A DNA stretch of 64,000 bases from Diaporthe sp. PMI_573 (lineage: Eukaryota > Ascomycota > Sordariomycetes > Diaporthales > Diaporthaceae): contig JAJTUP010000027.1 in the NCBI GenBank assembly GCA_021399435.1, positions 248,001 through 312,000 on the forward strand, given 5' to 3'. The notes under the pieces were generated by a model. The model was not told the DNA's origin and did no database searches. It saw only the letters and a list, made by a program, of their open reading frames with translations. Shown here piece after piece: positions 15,218-25,326 of the stretch. Within the stretch, counting starts at the first letter, position 1. Every line of letters begins with the position of its first letter. A program made the translations under genes and the position numbers.

Positions 15218-16804
15218 TTCGAGAGGGCTAGGGATTGTGCATGGAGACAGATGGGTTGCGGAGGGAAGGAGATTTTCTGGGCTATTTGAAATCTGAGGCC
15301 GGCGCGGCCTATGATGCAACACTTTTTTGGCCCGAGGCCGCTCGCATTGAGAAGGGTCGGGCTCGGCCTTGCCGGATAGGCTCAGCAGGCAAAACCCGAT
15401 GGCGCAGTAATCCCTCTTTGTTAGTAGATCATCTACAGTACGAGCATTTCTGGCCAACTTCCCCCCTCCCACAACACTGATCTTACTTTTGACCCATTCT
15501 CATCCCTCGTGTATCGCAAGAGGGCAACGCAGCTTTAATTCCCTCGGTACTTTACTGTGTATGTGCTGACCAGGTCAATAGCATAATTGATTTCTTTATT
15601 CACGCCCAATCGCCACTGTTGAGCTCAAGTTGGAGCCGAAATCACTCTGGGTTGTTTGCCCGGTTACTTTAGTGGAGGGCCTGCCCGAGCACAGGGAGCA
15701 GACTAATGTTTTGCCCGTACGAGTGCTCCAGATTCCATGCTCGCTTGGTCCCTGACGACAGGCACCATCCATTGGGACAGCCCTGAAACACACCTTGTTT
15801 CTCGAGCACACAATGTGGTGAGACTGTTGCGAGATATCTGTCCGTGTAATTATCGAGAAGTTGAGGTGCAATTTCACAAACACTCTGGCTATTCTCGAGA
15901 GTTTGAAGAACTCATGACACAATGTTGACACACCCAATTAGCCTGTCTCTGACAGTTGCTTTCTCAGGGTTCTGATCTCTTCAAAGCCGTCTTTGCACCG
16001 AGGCTATTCATACATCACATGAAGTTAAAAACATCTGGCATTTTGAATTCCCACCGTCCTGCCCTCTGAAATAACAAAATTCCTGAAATCTGAATTGGCG
16101 CCTCTGCTTATCTTCGTGCTGAGAAGCTCACACGGGCTCTGGCCATTGCCATCAGCGAATACTGTGCCTGGTTTTCTGACATTTGACACCTGTCTCGACA
16201 TATGGAAACTCGAAATAAAAACAGCGTAGATGAAACTTCCTGATACAACCTTCCCATGTACACCCACTCCCTTTCACAAGCCAGGCCTCCATAATAAAAA
16301 CATGCCACACAGACGAGAGGACGCCGCATGCTGTCATTACGAAGATCAGAGACTTGGACATAATTGTGCGAGCCTGAGCTGCACAATATTAGCTCCTTAG
16401 TAACCACAGGAACCATGACTGCGATTGCCGAGGATGATCAGCCATAAGCACACCGATACAGGAGAAGAACTGGCGTTGGAGGTTCACGATAGAGCTTATA
16501 AAAAATTGACTGACCACCCACTGCTCCATTGACTGGCAAAGGCTTCCTGGCGGCTCGCGATGGAGGGACACGAGCATGCGTGCTGAGAATGAATCATTTG
16601 CATGGGTATTTACCACGAATTTTCGACCTCAGTCCACGTGCAAGAAATTGCGAGCCGCTTATGCTTTCGTTATATTTGCCGCTCTTGATATCGGCGCCAT
16701 CTTCCTCACTCTGGCATTTGCTGGTTGGGATGTCTACATGTGCCATTTCTCACATGCAAGTGATGCATAAGATGAGGCAAGGCCAGAGAGGCAACCAAAA
16801 GCCT
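15218..16804. other. 1.6-kb gene-poor stretch
   Basis: No coding exon could be supported on either strand. GC content is visibly lower than in the neighbouring genes, and open frames of 60-140 codons lack family resemblance or usable splice partners. It should include the ISD11 promoter at its left end and the 3' end of the MYND-like gene at its right end. An untranslated RNA is possible but not shown. Confidence 0.45.
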
Positions 16805-18404
16805 TCAATGCATGCCAATCCCGTTCTTCTGCGCGAATTCCTCCAGCATATCATCCAACGGCACCACGTGCAGCTTAATATCCCTCGCATGGTATCTCGA
16901 CCTGTCGTCCCCGTCAAACACGATGTCGTCAATGTCCCTGTTGACCTGTATTGATCTTCGCGTTCGTCCGGGTATATGTACTTCTTCTCGATGGCGCCGG
17001 AAGTTGTTGTCTGCGCATCGCAGGGAACAGAGAATGGATTCGATCTTATGGAGATGAGTGCATTCCCGGCACAGAAGTAATCGCTTGCTGTCCATGTCCA
17101 TATCGATGTCCTCATCGGTGACCTGTGTGCAGTAGTTGCCGCTTGCACATGCGTGGCTTTCTTCCACGTGGAATTCCTGATTTCCATCAGCAAAGATTGC
17201 ACACAGGCAGAGTAGAATGTGGATATGCAAGGCTAAGGGAAAGAGATTCTGGCAAACAACCAGAGAATCCATCAAGGAAAAGATGGCCCGGGGAACTGTA
17301 TCCATGTATGTAGTTTCGAGGAAAGCGTAGCGGATTTTTGAAACTCTGATAGCGAGTCTCATTACTCTGCATTCAGTCGCTTCATGTAGGGTGATTGCCC
17401 ACAGGCACAGGCATATAAGGTAAGGGGATTCATGAACTCACTTCGCCTCGGTCACTGTCTCTGCAAGCGGTTGAGCAATAGACCGTCGCCCTAGACCGGA
17501 TTCCCGCATCCACCATGACCACACATGCGTTACAGGGGCAGAAACTCCTGGTGTCCACATCTCTCCTGCAGACACTGCACGGAGGCTGGTCGTAAACTTC
17601 GTTCGGAGGCTGCGGTTTCTGTGTGTCCTTGCGACCGTTCGCCTTCTTGGACTTTTGCAGCTCGTGCGCGGCCCTGGCCCTGCGGAGCTCGTCTATCCGC
17701 TTGCGGTTCCTCTCCTTCTGGTCTGATGCCCCTATGCTGGAGCGGCGGTCCAAGGAAATCTTGTTCACGATCTCGTCCATGGTCGCGCCAGTCTGGAGTC
17801 GGTCGGCGTATAGTTGTGTCTTTTCGGAGATATGCTCGTCCGATGAGACGTGAAAGAACGTCTCCTTGTAAAGCTGGTACTTTTCCTCTGGCGATTTGGC
17901 CACGAGCAGACGATCGAGGCTCTTTTTGGCGTCCTCCCTGCTGCTGGCGCCGTCAAGAGCGGCTTGCATGGACTCCAAGAGGTCCTCGAAGGGTGTGCCA
18001 CTTCCCACTTTCGCCAGTACATCCTTATGATCCGTCAACTCCTCCAGGCTTTTGCGAATGCTGGGCGACGATTTGATCTGTTCCTGGTACCATTTGCGCC
18101 GCTCCGTGTCGATGCGCGCATCGATCTCCACCAAGCCGACCGCATGATCCAGCGCGGCGGCGAATAGGGCCTTGAGCTCGCCCAGGAAGACCTGCCGCCC
18201 GGAGAACCACTCTTGATTCTTCGTGTCCAGGAACCAGCTGCGCATGCAAGTGATGATCTGTGGGTAGCACTCGCGACATTCAAGGACGTGCTTGTGCTGT
18301 GGATGGTCCTGAGCGCATCTGGCTTTTATCTTGGCAACCTCCCCGGCGCATTCTCCCCGGCGGGCTCGAAAGGCGGCGAGGTCATCCCAGGCTTCTCCCG
18401 TCAT
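16805..18404 (-). CDS. cysteine-rich MYND-like zinc-binding protein, function unknown
   Basis: Two exons: 18404-17442 and 17176-16805, joined in phase 0 across a 265-nt intron (GTGAGT...ATCAG), long for this window but free of alternative exons that fit. The product is about 444 residues. Residues 1-290 are helical and charged, with an early cluster around HKHVLECRECYPQIITCM. The hallmark is the region from CSVCRRDVDTRSFCPC through VDAGIRSRATVYCSTACRD, continuing after the splice into HVEESHACASGNYC, LLLCRECTHLHK and CSLRCADNNFRRHREEVH: a set of paired Cys and terminal His/Cys like MYND or FYVE-type zinc modules. Similar proteins exist in filamentous fungi without a described function, as far as I recall. 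The start is the first ATG in the frame (ATGACGGGAGAAGC). Divergent from the next gene. Confidence 0.65.
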
Positions 18405-19115
18405 GATCGCTATGGACCCACACTGCCCAGCCTGGGGTTGCTCAGATGAACCAGCCCAAAGCGAGAGCACTCAAGCGCAGGACAGAATATGCCCCAGGCG
18501 CGGCAATCGGTAATGAGAGAGTCGCTGGTGACACGAGGTTTATGAGGCGTAAAGAGCGCTCAGATGTCCCATCAGAGTTAAGAAATGGATTTTTGACGAG
18601 ACGGGAAGAGCCACTCTGAGCAAACACCCGACGAGCAGGAATAGGATGAGCGGCAGCAGCAATTCGCGACTCCCAAAGGTTGATGATGGTCCAGGGCGTA
18701 CCGCGTGGCTGCTAGGGTCTAACCCTCCTCCGGCAGCAGGTCACCACGGCCAAACCCAAAGTGGCCAGGCGCCCCCGCCCGCGGCCGGCTAGCTGGGACC
18801 CTAGCACTGCCTAGGTATACTTCGAGCCTTTGGGGCCAGCCTCGACTGGCGCGTCACCCCAATGTTCGTATCGCGACGACGGAGCATAGCTGGACTCGAT
18901 CACATTGCCGCATGACCCATATCAGATTTATCACCACAAATTAGCCGTCGGCATCTCGATCGCTTGGCGTAGATGAATGTTACAAGCCAGTTCAACCTTA
19001 ATTGCTGTTCAATCAACATTCGAGTGCTCACGAACGAAACACTGCTCGCTGCGACGGCGCCGTCTACACTCCAGCGCGCAGCCTCATCGGCCATTCCTGC
19101 CCCGGCTTTGCGACT
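18405..19115. promoter_or_regulatory. divergent promoter region
   Basis: About 0.7 kb between two head-to-head genes. CCTAGGTATAC at about 18811 is one more instance of the CCTAGGTA-type motif. Nothing else recognised. Confidence 0.45.
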
Positions 19116-21837
19116 ATGGCCCCTGGCGTGAGTCACAAGACCAATTCCAACCGGTCCAGATACCCGACGAAGGTGCTGATCGCGGTGGCGCAACTCGCAG
19201 TACAGGACAACGGGCACCAACACGAGGCGCGGAAACCGAAGCGGACTTGCTGAACACGATGACTTTGAAGGTACGAGATTGCGCATGCCTCCATTCATCT
19301 GAACCCGACATGTTTGGTCTTCCATACTCTCTGACTTCCTTCCGCATGAGCCATGGAAGGCTTTGAAGGTGAAGGCTCTCGGTCGGTACACGATATCAAT
19401 GACCTCCAGAATACGCGTCAGCCTTGGGTTCGGGCGCCCGGGCAGCCTGACCACTCCAAGACCGTCGCGCAGCGTCCGGAAGCCGCGTATAAAACACCCG
19501 AACCACAAGCTGACGAGCAATCGCTAGGTCTCCCAGTCCGACAATGGCGCCAGCAAATGGTGAATGTTGCGCCCCCTCCCGAACGTGAGGAGGCCAAGAA
19601 GCAGGATCGCTGGGACGTGGAACTACCACATGGGATGCCAAGGGACACACACCTGCTCACCCCTCATAACCAAGAACTGCTGAGGCTGGCACGTTCCGGG
19701 AAGCTGTACAAAAAGCGACCACTTGCCGAGGAGGAGGACGGCGACGGCGACGGTATACCTGGACCTGACAAGAAGGATTCGGCGGCGAGTGAGGGCTACG
19801 GCTACAAGGTTAAAAAATGGGTGCGGCTGGAGCGCAGCGCTGAGGATGCAGGCATCAACCTCCTGGCCCCAAGACATAAGAACACCATCACGAGGCCATC
19901 AAAACAGCTCGGGACACAGGTCACGGGACCTATGGTCACGAAGGCTACAGTCAAGAGGTTGGACGCTGCCGGTAATCCTTATACGCAAGAAGTGATAATC
20001 CCCGACGGACAAGCCGTCGACGGGGAGATTATTTCCACCAGTGTTGTTCCTGCACCCGAGGCGACTGGCGAGGTAGTCCTGCCCGTGGCGACGCCTGCGA
20101 GAAGAAAGCCACCGATTCCCCAGAAGAAGAAAGGCCGTGGCCGTGGCCGTGGTGGGAGAGGTCGAGGAAGGCTCCCACTGGCTGCGCCCACTCGTCCCGT
20201 GCCTCAACAAGATGGTTCCACCGAAGTCAAACCCGAGGCTGTTGGTCCAGATGTGAGTGAGCACTTTTTGCAGTTGGGTCGTGCATGCCTAACAATTTCG
20301 CAGGGTGTCAAGATCGAGGCTGAGGACGCCGCACGGGCCGGTGGCGACTTGGAAATGAACGAGTCTAGTGCGCTTGACGATGACGACGGAGACGAGGGAT
20401 CCGGCGATGATGACGATGGCGATGGCGACGAGAGCGCGACACCTGCCGCTGAGGGGGAAGATCAGGAAATGAAGGATGCCCCTGCGCATCCGCCCTCGGC
20501 TTCTATTGCAGGGGCTCCGCCTAGTACGATGTCGGCAGTGGCGGCACAACCCGGTGCGAACCTCGCACCGCCTCCGTTGCTCACCGACCGTGTGCAGCTT
20601 GAGGGAAGCCCGCTCAAGAATGTGACGATGCGGTCGCCAACTGACCCTTCACCACACCTGTCGCCAATCGCAGCAACCACCACCGCGAGCACAGACGCTG
20701 TTCTCTCTGGGGTGCCGGGTAAGTCCACCCTCGGCCTTCATCCATCCGTGCCAGAGCCGCAGCAACAAGTTCTGCTCTCGCAGGCGTTCTTTAGACAAGA
20801 TCTCGTTGACCATAATCCTGCAGAACCACCCGCTCCGGTACCCGCGCCCGCAGAAAACAGTCCCTGAAGAGGATTCCAGAATGGATGGTGTCACCTCAAC
20901 TAACACCGAATCCCAAGGAACGGGCCCGGGGCCGATCCCACACCAACCGATTATCCCGTCCGCCGAGGACACATCAGCACCTCCTGTCGCTGAACCACCA
21001 CCTGCGCTCGAGGTACCACCTGCCGTCGGTGCCGCACCTGTGGTCGAACCATCAGCCGTAGCTGAGCCACCACCGCAGGTCGAAGAACTCCCAACGGTGC
21101 CTCCTCAGGAAGACGTCCCACTGCCATCCAGTGAAGAACCCATGCCCGGCCAGGCGGCTGAAATCTCGGGGCAGCAAGTCCCTGCGGCTACTGAGCCGGC
21201 ACCACCGTCTCCAATCATAGCGCCTGCGCCTGCTCCCGCGCCCTCGCCACCGCCAGTCGCACAAGTCCCGGCGGAGGAGGTAAAGGAAGTGATCGAGGAT
21301 GTAGGTATCAGTGACGTCAAGGCCGAGTCCGGGGGTGGGGAGGACCTACGCGCTGAGGGCGAAGGTGTCGCAGACGTAGTCGTCGAGGACACGGGAGCCG
21401 CAGACGTGGTAGCCGAGACTGCCGGTGCCGAAGATGCTGGAGCCAAGGCCACAGTTGTCACCGACGACGCGCAAGTCGGCGAGACGGGAACTCAGGGTGT
21501 GAATATCGAGGAGGTGGGAACTGAGGATGTAGTGACGGAGGACGGGGGCTTCGATATCCTGGGTTCATTATCAACGAGTCTGAACCAACAGGCCGAAGAC
21601 GACGTACCACCACCATCTCTTCCGTCAGCTCCGACTGACCATGCGACATCCGAGCCAGCTCTGCCCGTCCAATCCAACGAGGCAGCTCCGGCTCTCCAAC
21701 CCGACGAAACGGGCCAGAGTGGCCAGACCGGGGAGACCACCGAGCCCGTCCAGACGGAACAGACCGGCGACATCAGAGCAGGAGGGGTTGAGGCACAGAC
21801 ACAGGGCTTACCTGAGAGGCCCGGAGAGGAGAAATGA
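19116..21837 (+). CDS. large conserved fungal nuclear protein with basic RG motif and acidic C-terminus, function unknown; frame break near 19440
   Basis: The 3' part is clear, the 5' part is not. A long frame from about 19441 codes for PDHSKTVAQRPE, VRQWRQQMVNV, RWDVELPHGMP, LARSGKLYKKR, a block ending AAGNPYTQEVIIPDGQ, and a basic KKKGRGRGRGGRGRGR stretch resembling an AT hook or RGG box. Introns at 20253-20303 (51 nt, in frame) and probably 20719-20860 lead into an acidic, Pro/Glu/Val-rich tail ending at 21837. Upstream, ATGACTTTGAAG (19259) spliced across 19271-19368 gives MTLKVKALGRYTISMTSRIR and then VSLGFGRP, which looks like the start of the same protein but is in a different frame; one missing base at the GGG of 19440-19442 would join them. 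An earlier ATG at 19116 (MAPG, followed by a GTGAGT) may be the true start. No enzymatic motif is seen. Confidence 0.55.
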
Positions 21838-22411
21838 GTTGCTCCGCGTATTCATGACGATCAAGTGAGCGGTTACGCGCTTCGTCGCCGAATTCCAAGA
21901 AAGCAAATGAGCGAGAACGTTATTGAGTACCTACAGGTCAAGCGGATAATTCGATAGGGGACTTACTTTAGGGCGGTCTTGTTTGGACATGCGAAAGCGG
22001 CCTTGAATGTAGGACACAACAGGGAGAAAAAGGTGATTCAGCAGCACTGGATATGCAATCAATGTTGTTTTGGGAATAGTCCTTTCACGGGCCCGAGGAG
22101 ACGGCCATCCACTTCTATGCCATCAGATTCGCAAGAGCTCAAACAAGTTTCCATGGTCTCCCCGAATCCATCGCCGTCTGATGTGAAAACTTTCAAATTC
22201 TCCTATTTGCCGAAATGGGCCGGGCCTATCTGTTACCAGCCTGTGAGAGTCGCCGCAATCTAGTCGTTCATTCTACCTGGTCAGCCCTAGAATTAAAGCA
22301 TTTTGCCCTTCCTTCCTTCTCCTGCTCGGCCTCCAATCCCCAACCCCATCCTAGCCCTCCGTCCAGCACAGCCGTTTCCATTCCCAGGATAACAAAAGCT
22401 CAGGGCGGGAA
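21838..22411. other. convergent intergenic region
   Basis: Between convergent genes; it should contain both 3' ends. No gene or structured element was recognised. Confidence 0.5.
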
Positions 22412-23908
22412 CTAAGCACACAACATCTCGACCTCCTCCCTTGTGAAGCCAAAAAGATACAAAAGGTCCAGCAGGCTCTCGCCGTTGAGCCTCGCACCAG
22501 CCTCCATCTGCACCCTGGGCTTGGCGTTCCAGGCGACGCCGAGGCCGGCGGTGGCCATCATCTTGAGGTCGTTGGCGCCATCGCCGACGGCGACGACCTG
22601 GCTGAGGTCGATGCCCTCGTCCTTGGCGATCTGCGCCAGCAGCTCGGCCTTGCGCTCGCGCCCGACGATGGTACCCCTGACCTCGCCCGTCAGCCGGCCG
22701 GACTCGTCGATGACCACCTCGTTGGCGTGGGCGTGGTCGATGCCCAGCTCGGAGGCGAGCCAGGCCGTCAGCGGCTGGAAGCCGCCGCTGAGGACGGCGG
22801 TGCGCACGCCGAGCCTCTTGAGGGCGCGGATCAGCGGCCGCACGCCGGGGGTGATGTCCAGGGCGGAGCGCAGCTCGGCGAAGATGGACTCGGGCAGGCC
22901 GCGCAGCAGGGCGACGCGCTCGCGGAAGGCGCTCTCGAACTGCAGCTCGCCCAGCATGGCGCGGTGGGTGATGTCGGCGACGCGGGCGGCCAGGTCGGGC
23001 GGGTCAGTGATGGTGGCGGCCAGCAGGTCGATGACCTCCTGGGTGATGAGGGTGCTGTCCATGTCGAAGACGACCAGGCGCGGGTGGCGGCGCCACAGCA
23101 GGTCGCGCTGCAGGGCGACGTCGACGTTCCACTCTCGCTCGAAGCGGTAGATGAGCTCGTGCTTGCGCAGGTCGGCCAGCTCCAGGTAGCTCGGGGCCGG
23201 GGCGGGCGACAGGGTGAGCTCGACGACGAACGGGTGCTCGCTGTTGTCGAGGCAGCGGTGGGCCGAGGTCATGTTTTCCGACCCCGGCGGCAGCGGGAGG
23301 CCCGACATGAGGTGCAGGAACGAGGTGACGCACAGGGGCGACACGTACGACCCGTAGAGGTGGTCGAGGGGCTCCGGCTCGGCGGCCGGCGGCTCGAGGG
23401 GGAAAGACTCGGGGTCGGTGGTGGGCGCCATATTGGCGGGGATGTCGGAGCCCTCGGGCTGGGGCGCGGCTGGCTGCTTCTTGGACGAGGCCTGCACCTG
23501 GGGGGAGGGCACGGCATTGTTGGAGATGCGCCTGTTCCTTGTCTTGTAGAAGAGGGTGGCCACCAGCTTCTGCGAGGAGGCGCCGGGGGCGGGTGCGCAG
23601 TTGGGGTGCGACAGGTCGTGGTTCAGGCCGCTCTCGACGACCCTGGGAGGGTTGTCTTTCGAGGGGACGCCCCGGTAGGCGGGGGGAGAAGTGGGATTGT
23701 TGGCGTCGGCGGCGGTAGCAGCGGCAGCGGGGCCTCTGGCCTTGCCCGAGGCACCCTCGACGACGGTGTCGATGCCGAAGTTGCTCTCGGGCTTGTTGGG
23801 CGGGCGGTACTGCTGGAACTCCTGCAGGTAGGAGCTGCTCCTCTTGGAGGCGTCGAGCCGGGGCCGGGCCGAGACGGGCTTGGAGGGGCTGTCGTTACTA
23901 GTCGTCAT
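22412..23908 (-). CDS. ser2: phosphoserine phosphatase
   Basis: Single exon, 498 residues. The start is the ATG at 23908 (MTTSNDSPSK); the frame is open for 40 more codons upstream but has no ATG. The last step of serine synthesis, O-phosphoserine to serine, is catalysed by the C-terminal HAD domain: motif I FDMDST at about 281-286 with both catalytic Asp, motif II in TAVLSGGFQ, motif III/IV in VVAVGDGANDLKMM. Residues about 185-275 are the conserved N-terminal part of fungal Ser2. The first 170 residues are low-complexity (Ser, Pro, Ala, Lys) and probably disordered; this extension makes the protein much longer than yeast Ser2 (about 309). A 471-codon plus-strand open frame over the same DNA is an artefact of GC-rich codon use. 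Confidence 0.95.
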   Translation of the reverse strand: MTTSNDSPSKPVSARPRLDASKRSSSYLQEFQQYRPPNKPESNFGIDTVVEGASGKARGPAAAATAADANNPTSPPAYRGVPSKDNPPRVVESGLNHDLSHPNCAPAPGASSQKLVATLFYKTRNRRISNNAVPSPQVQASSKKQPAAPQPEGSDIPANMAPTTDPESFPLEPPAAEPEPLDHLYGSYVSPLCVTSFLHLMSGLPLPPGSENMTSAHRCLDNSEHPFVVELTLSPAPAPSYLELADLRKHELIYRFEREWNVDVALQRDLLWRRHPRLVVFDMDSTLITQEVIDLLAATITDPPDLAARVADITHRAMLGELQFESAFRERVALLRGLPESIFAELRSALDITPGVRPLIRALKRLGVRTAVLSGGFQPLTAWLASELGIDHAHANEVVIDESGRLTGEVRGTIVGRERKAELLAQIAKDEGIDLSQVVAVGDGANDLKMMATAGLGVAWNAKPRVQMEAGARLNGESLLDLLYLFGFTREEVEMLCA

Positions 23909-24158
23909 GGTGAGGGTTGCAGTGTGCAGAGTGGTGAGCTGTTGTGTGTCTCTCCGCGCCAGCACACGCGATGGTCCCTTGACGAGCGAAGTGATGGAGG
24001 GATATGGCCGATGACAGCAGGGCGGCAAGGGGGCCCAGTGGGATGGGGCCTATCGATTATACGGATGGATATGTACAACAACAATGCAGTATCGTGGATG
24101 TGGTTGTGGGGTACGACAACACTGGGCCTGGCGGGTTTCTGAAAAGCCTTCTTCAGGG

Positions 24159-24283
24159 TCGCTCACTCGCTCACTCGCTCACTGACTGACTGACTGACTG
24201 ACTGACTGACTGACTGACTGACTGACTGACTGACTGAATGAATGAATGAATGAATGAATGAATGAATGAATGAACGAACTAAC
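24159..24283. repeat. compound tetranucleotide microsatellite (CTGA)n-(ATGA)n
   Basis: A few CACTCGCT units lead into about 13 copies of CTGA/ACTG, which change by one base into about 9 copies of ATGA/AATG. It begins about 250 bp upstream of the SER2 start codon. Confidence 0.95.
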
Positions 24284-24380
24284 TGATGATGATTGGCCTT
24301 GACTTTTTTGGCTTTTGACTTTGGCTTTTTGCGCTGCTCTTGCTCTGGCTCTGGCTCAGGCTGTGACCTGGGAAGAGAGA

Positions 24381-24441
24381 GGGGTCGAGGGGTCGAGGGG
24401 TCGAGGGGTTGAGGGGTCGAGCGAGGGGTCGAGGGGTCGAG
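24381..24441. repeat. GGGGTCGA tandem repeat
   Basis: Six to seven near-perfect copies of an 8-bp GGGGTCGA unit, with one GGGGTTGA variant and one interrupted copy (AGCGAGGGG). Confidence 0.9.
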
Positions 24442-24608
24442 TGGTTCGATGCGCACATGCACTTGAGGAATTGGCTTTGCCTATTTTACTGTGTAGCGCA
24501 GGCAGCTTCTACACTACTCCGTCCAGCACGGGCCAGGGTTCAATGTCGATCTTCAGTCCAGCTGGGCCGGCTGGGTAGGGCTGAATTGCGGACCCAGGCT
24601 TATTGTCA

Positions 24609-24666
24609 TACATTCTTAGACACAACAAGAACACCCAATAAACCCACATCGCATGCTACCTTGACA
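24609..24666 (+). repeat. 58-bp direct repeat, copy 1
   Basis: Identical to 24968-25025 except one A/G difference. Begins TACATTCTTAGACAC and ends CATGCTACCTTGACA. Confidence 0.95.
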
Positions 24667-24967
24667 ACTTGGCTTGGATACGGGAACGGACACCAGCCAG
24701 ACCACCATAGGCATAGCCTTGTCCGATAACAACGACGGCACCATCGCAGACTTATCTTCGCCTCGTATGGCTCCCCAGCTTTTGATAGAGGAACTTAAGA
24801 CAACTGCAAGCACGACAGCTTCTCCGTTTCCACCATCGATGCCCAGACGCTAACTTCCGGGTGATTCATCACCTTCGTCTACAGTCGTTCAGACACCCGG
24901 ACATTGTCAAACAGCGAGTTTGCCCTCGTTCCCGACAGTCTCCGTTCGAGGTCCTTCGGCCTTTAGG

Positions 24968-25025
24968 TACATTCTTAGACACAACAAGAACACCCAATGA
25001 ACCCACATCGCATGCTACCTTGACA
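24968..25025 (+). repeat. 58-bp direct repeat, copy 2
   Basis: Second copy of the repeat at 24609-24666, 359 bp away in the same orientation. The DNA between and around the copies is not similar, so this is not a simple tandem duplication. Confidence 0.95.
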
Positions 25026-25326
25026 CTTATGCAACATCAACGTTGACATTTGCTAGTGTCGTTGTACCGTCCTAGCGCATCTTCTCTCTTCCATTGCCTA
25101 ACTTATACTCGCTGTAGAGCACTGGCGGTTTCTAAAGCATCCTTGTCTTGTCCCCCTTTCCCCTCTTCGCTTCCAAAGGTGACGCTATCGCGAGGTGGAT
25201 ATAGAGGACCAATTCTGGGGTTGGGGGGGGGGGTACCCAATGGTGGTGCAGCACAAGACTTTTATGAGCATGCTCGTTCAATCCAAAATGCGCATTTCAC
25301 AGGTGGTATATCACAGGCACTGAGGC

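Larger units (their letters stand above)
23909..25326. other. 1.4-kb repeat-rich intergenic region (SER2 promoter side)
   Basis: No gene is seen. It contains tetranucleotide microsatellites, a GGGGTCGA tandem and a 58-bp direct repeat, listed separately. A run of nine or ten G lies near 25223-25232. Confidence 0.55.

Noticed and set aside
19413..19445. Very short intron (GTCAGC...GGCAG, 29 nt) to explain the frame break
   Set aside because: It restores the frame but is much shorter than the about 45-50 nt minimum of fungal spliceosomal introns and has no branch site.
22727..24142. 471-codon plus-strand frame opposite SER2
   Set aside because: GC-rich antisense shadow of the phosphoserine phosphatase gene; no family resemblance.
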